DNA of 64,000 nucleotides from Hetaerina americana. Taxonomy: Eukaryota; Arthropoda; Insecta; Odonata; Calopterygidae. The notes below the pieces were generated by a model, which was not told the DNA's origin, ran no database searches, and saw nothing but the letters and a program-made list of their open reading frames with translations. The stretch lies in NCBI GenBank assembly GCA_022747635.1, contig JAKTNV010000074.1, positions 1,807,001-1,871,000 on the forward strand, given 5' to 3'. The position numbers were made by a program, and so were the translations under genes. Positions 59,556 through 64,000 of the stretch are shown here, piece after piece (the first letter of the stretch is position 1; every line of letters starts with the position of its first letter).

Positions 59556-59832
59556 ATCTTCGAAATGGAACGCTCTTCGGCGAAGCACAAATATATAAAA
59601 ACACAGATGTAGATTTTTATAATATAGATACACAAAGAAAGGACACTCACAATATATTATTTGACGTTTCGACAGCTCGGCTGTTGTCTTGAGAATCTTC
59701 ATCAGTCAGTCGTCAGATTCAGTTGTCTTCAGATTCTGAAGACGACAGCCGAGCTGTCGAAACGTCAAACAACATATTGTGAGTGTCCTTTCTTTGTGTC
59801 TCTATATTCTAAAAATCTACATCTGTGTTTAT
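59556..59832. mobile_element. P-type (Penelope-like) inverted repeat
   Basis: The left arm 59596-59690 and right arm 59738-59832 are inverted copies of about 95 bp with few differences. The left side extends outward to 59556 (ATCTTCGAAATGGAACGC), as at 10141. Each arm holds AAAGAAAGGACACTCACA, GACGTTTCGAC and the GACAGC-CGA-GCTGTC hairpin; the right arm shows all of this on the plus strand at 59744-59758, followed by GAAACGTC. Inverted terminal copies flanked by TA tracts fit a Penelope-like element reduced to its ends. No RT or GIY-YIG domain is present. Confidence 0.6.
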
Positions 59833-59834
59833 AT

Positions 59835-59839
<5 letters not shown>

Positions 59840-59899
<60 letters not shown>
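59840..59899. repeat. (TA)n microsatellite
   Basis: About 60 bp of TA repeats directly right of the P inverted repeat. Confidence 0.97.
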
Positions 59900-59904
<5 letters not shown>

Positions 59905-59991
59905 GAAATGTGACAAAATAATTTCTCATTTACGAATCCAGATGTTTTCTTGTATATCTATCAGCCAAAGTTTAGTTTAATAGAGCAGAAC

Positions 59992-60288
59992 AGAGCAGCG
60001 CGGTGGATAACGTACTGGCTTTTCACCCAGAGGGCCCGGGTTTGCGGTGGCAGATATTTTTCAGCGGTCCCGATCCCTCCTTGAGGTGCTTTGTGAAGGA
60101 CAATTTGAGTGAGTGCGCCGTCCATCGGATGGGACGTTAATCTGCGGACCCCTTTGGCACCTTTCGTTAAAAGTATCGAATTACCGACGTCGGGTTTCTC
60201 TCCACCTGTCCATCCCTAATGACGCCAATGGCCGGTCCGGACTGGGACTGGACCTTAGCTATCGGTCGCCTCCCCTAAAACTACTAAT
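59992..60288 (+). mobile_element. S1 tRNA-derived SINE, diverged copy
   Basis: The head GCAGCGCGGTGGATAACGTA is followed by a damaged B box (GGGTTTGCGG). The body has GATATTTTTCAG, the GATGGGACGTTAA block and GGGTTTCTCTCC. The tail is short (CTACTAATATT). A small insertion GGCCGGTCCGGACTGGGACT sits before the GGTCGCCTCCCC end. Confidence 0.85.
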
Positions 60289-60325
60289 ATTTAATTTAAA
60301 AGGCCCCATGTGCGAAGAACTGAAT

Positions 60326-60530
60326 TGAAGCTACCGAGGCATCCTCTTACAATGTGAATTATATTTTATGAATTGCTACGAGCACTCAACCAGAAACTGA
60401 GGATATTCAGATTCGAGTCCTGGTAAAGGCGAATAATCAATACAGAGTGATTCCTCCATTCCGATGCTCATTAGCAGCATACTTACTAAAAGTGAATGTC
60501 ACGGCATACCCCACTGTTCTTTGATGTTGA
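60326..60530 (+). mobile_element. S3 SINE, old copy
   Basis: CACTCAACCAGAAACTGAGG, the B-box region GATTCGAGTCC, AAGGCGAATAATC and GATGCTCATTAGCAG match the S3 head and body in order, with an interruption near the start. Confidence 0.6.
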
Positions 60531-60539
60531 AGGCTTGCC

Positions 60540-63500
60540 AAAACATCTTAATGCATATATCTAACTGAATGTATGTTGAAACCTGACACGATCGAAGAAT
60601 GCACCCTAAAGACATACTATCTTATAGAGATAACATAAAATAAGTAATAGACGAACAAAGATTAAGAAACTCGAGCTGAGTATACACTAATTTTAACAAT
60701 AAATGTTAAACTACCTACGAAATATTATAGTTTCCTAAACCGATAAGGAATTGCGTTCCAGAATTCATACTATTTTAATGCCGTTTCAATAATTCATCAT
60801 AACTTTATCCAAAGATTGAAAAAAATAATACGAAAAAAAATTGCCTCAGAAATACAGGCAAGGACCCATAGACGGTGAGCACTTGATGGGGCTCAATGGA
60901 CAAGGAAAAAGGACGAGCTCTTGAACATATGTCGGTGGAAAGCATTGGTGGGAGGGAACAAGAATTTCAGGGTCGTGGTTGTGCGGAAAGAAAGAAAATG
61001 AGATGATTTTAAAAAGAAAAGAGCAAGATTTCGAACGAAAAGAGGTAAATATATAAAAGCCGAGGGCAAGTCGGAGAGGTAAGTCTTGAGACGAGCAAGA
61101 AGAACAGAAATGGAAGATGGAATCCAGGGTAAGCCGAACACTGCCATTTGATATCGGCATCGGATTTCGGAAGATGTAGTGTGTATACATGGCGCACATC
61201 TACGATTCGCCATCCTAACTAAAGACAGGGAGTAAAGAACCATACTTGTACATACTTTTTGATCCCTTTTGAATCCATTTCAACTTAAAAAGAGCTAAAT
61301 AAATATAAAATAATATACACCATCAGCGACGCACATGAAAATTATGTTTCATTTTAGAGCAAAACAGTAAATCTACTTTTAAAATCCTCCCTGAAAATAG
61401 CCTTCCTTACAAGTTTGAAGCTTATTAGCGCGATAAATAACTGCTGTGAAAATAAGAATAGTAAATATGACCAATTTATATTAAAATGAAAACTACAAAT
61501 GATTACTGAAGATAAAAATTAGAGTCGGGGTTGAGGATTTTTTATTCACGTTTAATTTATGTTTAACTCCAATAATAAACTGCTGACACACACAAAAGTT
61601 CATTGACTGCCCAAGCGGGCAAGTATAAACCTTCCCGGTGAGTGAAGTCCCACCTTTACCGGTCATTGTACATAAGAAACGCATGGCATTGAAGGAAGTA
61701 TATAAACTGCTGTATTGACTTATTTGTAATACTTGAACTTCTGGCTTTCCCAAAAGCCGCCATTTAATTGTCAGTCAACATTTAAGTACTCGAATATACT
61801 ATATTTATGCATATAAATTGAAACAATGCAGCCACTTCCTTGTGATTTTATCCAGCTTACATTTTTAATTATATCTACATAAAAAATCTGTCACGCCTGG
61901 CATTATTAATCAATTCCAATGCACGCTAAAGGAAAAATAAATTAAATTATTTGGACATTTAGCCATTTTAAATTCGAGATACGAGGCCATGATTTAATGT
62001 GCGCCGGCATTCATCAAATATGAATATGTCAGATTCAGAAAATTAAATCTTTATCAATAAATAAACATAAAAACTAATGTTAACCCAGCAGCACCATGCC
62101 GAATGGACTCCAAATGCTTTCTATTATATTTTTTACGATTTCTTGGTTACTTTTGAATGATCAGTCCTTTGGTTAGACATAGGTGGGGCATTTTCAGCAT
62201 GAGAAGTGTGCCTAATATAGATACCACGAATGAAGCCTTGCTTATTTTATAGGATTATGGGAAAGTTCAACTTTCTTGCACTTGAAACTGAAATGTACCT
62301 ATCGCACACGGTCATATATGATACATGTACACTTTGCCTATTTACAACAAATTGATCAATCTACCACGGTATTGTTGTATTCTAAACCTGTTCTCATTAA
62401 TTTTGTCACAGAATGAAAGATACCCTCTATATTTTTGCTTATCTTGATCCGTTCGCTTTCCCTACCAACACATTAGGGGTCACAAGTTTTCCAACGAAAT
62501 GACCATTACAATCATATCAATGTGTAAATAGGTTAAGTCTAACTTCTTATGTACGATAGGAAAATCATGCTTTATGATTCACCACGTAACTCATCCTAAC
62601 TTTCGAAATTAATACAAGTGTGTACCAGTCTAACATTGTGTCGTTCTTGCGATTCGAAAAGTTTTTATCTGCATTGCTTGATCCAGAGTGTAAACGAATC
62701 TATTACGGCATTTTTAGATTGAAGATGAAAACATAACAGACTAAAGGTAACCAAGTAGATTATTCAAAACCTTGATAAAAACTCAAAGAAACCCATTTCT
62801 TTCAATCGGAGTGAGCCAGTAGTTATAGTCTCTCATTCTAGAGTTGACCAGATGGGCCTTAGGGATGACGGGTATCTAAACTAACCAGCCTACCGTCAAA
62901 TCCACAAGAGTGTCCACATGCGAGAAGAGGCAGGAGAGATGATGATGTGTGATCTATATCCAGAGTGGCCTTCGGTAGTCATGGAAGGGTACCAGAGGTG
63001 AGGTGGGTGGTTCGAAGGAAGGAAACCATGGGCTAAGGCGAAAGAGGATAGGGTGGTCAAGTGAAGGGGTAGAGCGGGCAAATGGGAGAAATTAGGAAGC
63101 TAGGGATGCGATGGACGGGGGAAGGAAGCAGAGGAGCGCGGATACGGCCCAAGCGATGTGAAGGGAGCAAGAAGGAGGGCTATTCGATGGTTAGGAAAGG
63201 GCGTGTGTATAGGAGGGCCCCACAGCGTGGTGGAATAAGAGGCCTGGGGGGGTAAGGGCCGCGCGGAGGCCAGCAAACCCTTATCCGTGAAATCAAAGTG
63301 CGTATCCAGTGAAAGGGTAGTGGAAACAGGAGAGATGGCTTTCATTCGGGCAGTGAAGGGAAGGGGATGGATGTGGAGGGGTTGCTGCATATAAAACGGA
63401 GCGGTCTTTTTATTCGTGTGCTGGTGGAGAGGGGAATGAAATGAGGTAGGCTGAGTAGGAAGGCGGTCCATTCCACTCGAGAGCGGTGGAGGTTTTGATA

Positions 63501-64000
63501 ATAAAAAGCCTTAGGAATAACCCTTGGTAAAGGAGCGTCGGGTCCATGCCGAATGGAGTCTATATTCTCTGATATTCGAATTACCATTAATGTGTACCGT
63601 ACATAAGATCAAATTCAAAAGAAATTTTTATCGGACGCTGCTATCCTTGATGTTTTCCTACAGGAAGGTCAGATCTGTCTTTGACACTGTTTGTTGGATT
63701 GGGAACGGCCTAATCGATTTAATTGTTGTGAAGACATTTAGATTTCTTTTAAAATCATACCTCAAAAAAGCATCTCAATTGGACAAATTGTGCCACGGGC
63801 AACATAGTATAAGTCTTACTAGAACGTCTTCCAGAGATAACTGCGTTTTAGTTATTACTTTGAACTGCGTGTCAATTCATCTTTAAAATTATTAAATCTC
63901 ATTAGAAAACAAATTTTTATGTCCGTGATTGTACAATTACATGCAGGTATTAGGAAAAGTATCGACATATTTAGGTCTTTGTGTCAAACTTACTTCAACC
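60540..64000. other. Non-coding stretch with purine-rich tracts
   Basis: Plus-strand purine-rich tracts lie at about 60850-61150 and 62890-63540. Otherwise AT-rich. A 120-residue frame at 63524-63886 has no secure match. No genes are recognised to the window end. Confidence 0.3.

Noticed and set aside
59332..59900. Frames rich in YIYIYI
   Set aside because: Microsatellite translations around the P repeat.
63524..63886. 120-residue plus-strand frame
   Set aside because: It has a vague resemblance to a retroelement C-terminus (KTFRFLLKSYLKK) but no ordered motifs; not called.
1..64000. CRISPR arrays, bacterial operons, rRNA genes
   Set aside because: No regular repeat-spacer pattern, no ribosome-binding-site/operon layout, and no rRNA-like sequence; the content is eukaryotic transposons.

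Overview
This window looks like intergenic or intronic DNA from a large, AT-rich, repeat-dense arthropod genome, most likely an insect. The evidence is the mix of repeats: several mariner lineages with TA target duplications, decayed APE-type non-LTR retrotransposons, three tRNA-derived SINE families, a repeat that looks Penelope-like, and long (TA)n tracts. I found no host protein gene I could defend. Almost every longer open frame is a transposon reading frame, its antisense shadow, a SINE, or a dinucleotide repeat. The species cannot be settled from sequence alone.

Family labels used below. 'R' is a non-LTR retrotransposon with an endonuclease and RT, and a C-terminal W-x-W-R/S-R-M type block as in RTE/BovB-like elements. 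It has at least twelve relics on both strands. 'L' is a second non-LTR family (Jockey/CR1-like RT C-terminus) whose 3' end folds into a GC-rich double hairpin followed by GTAGAT repeats. 'S1' is a tRNA-derived SINE with a CTA tail. 'S2' is a tRNA-derived SINE with a CACACGCCGT block. 'S3' is a short tRNA-derived SINE carrying AATTGTTGCATT. 'P' is a Penelope-like repeat with the GAAACGTC hairpin.

Layout. 0-1 kb: an S1/S3 chimera and a tetranucleotide repeat. 1.9-3.7 kb: an R relic next to a nearly intact 1.33-kb mariner. 3.7-6.3 kb: a tRNA-Glu-like relic, an L copy, R tails and a 547-bp deleted mariner with perfect 30-bp ends. 9.6-11.6 kb: S1 and P relics, and an R relic split by a composite insertion ending in L 3' sequence. 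13.6-14.3 kb: S1 and a P-type motif. 16.6-20.8 kb: a broken mariner and the longest R element, interrupted by an L copy with an 8-bp target duplication. 23-24.5 kb: S2 and a mariner relic. 25 kb: a perfect 23-bp hairpin. 26.5-30.3 kb: R, a long RT frame, a second TIR-flanked mariner, and an L end nested in S2. 30.3-44 kb: mostly unique AT-rich DNA with scattered S2/S3 and a diverged L end. 44-56.2 kb: mariner and R relics, two fold-back S3 insertions with 14-16 bp duplications, and S2. 56.2-64 kb: unique DNA, a P inverted repeat between (TA)n tracts, S1, S3, and purine-rich tracts.

The elements form a nested record of insertion. R is the oldest layer, since mariner, L, S3 and the composite all land in or beside it. 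L and S3 insertions still have recognisable target duplications, so they are younger. The most interesting signals are RNA-structural: the L 3' double hairpin, the P hairpin with a compensatory base pair, and the S3 fold-backs that share the same inverted 5' arm.
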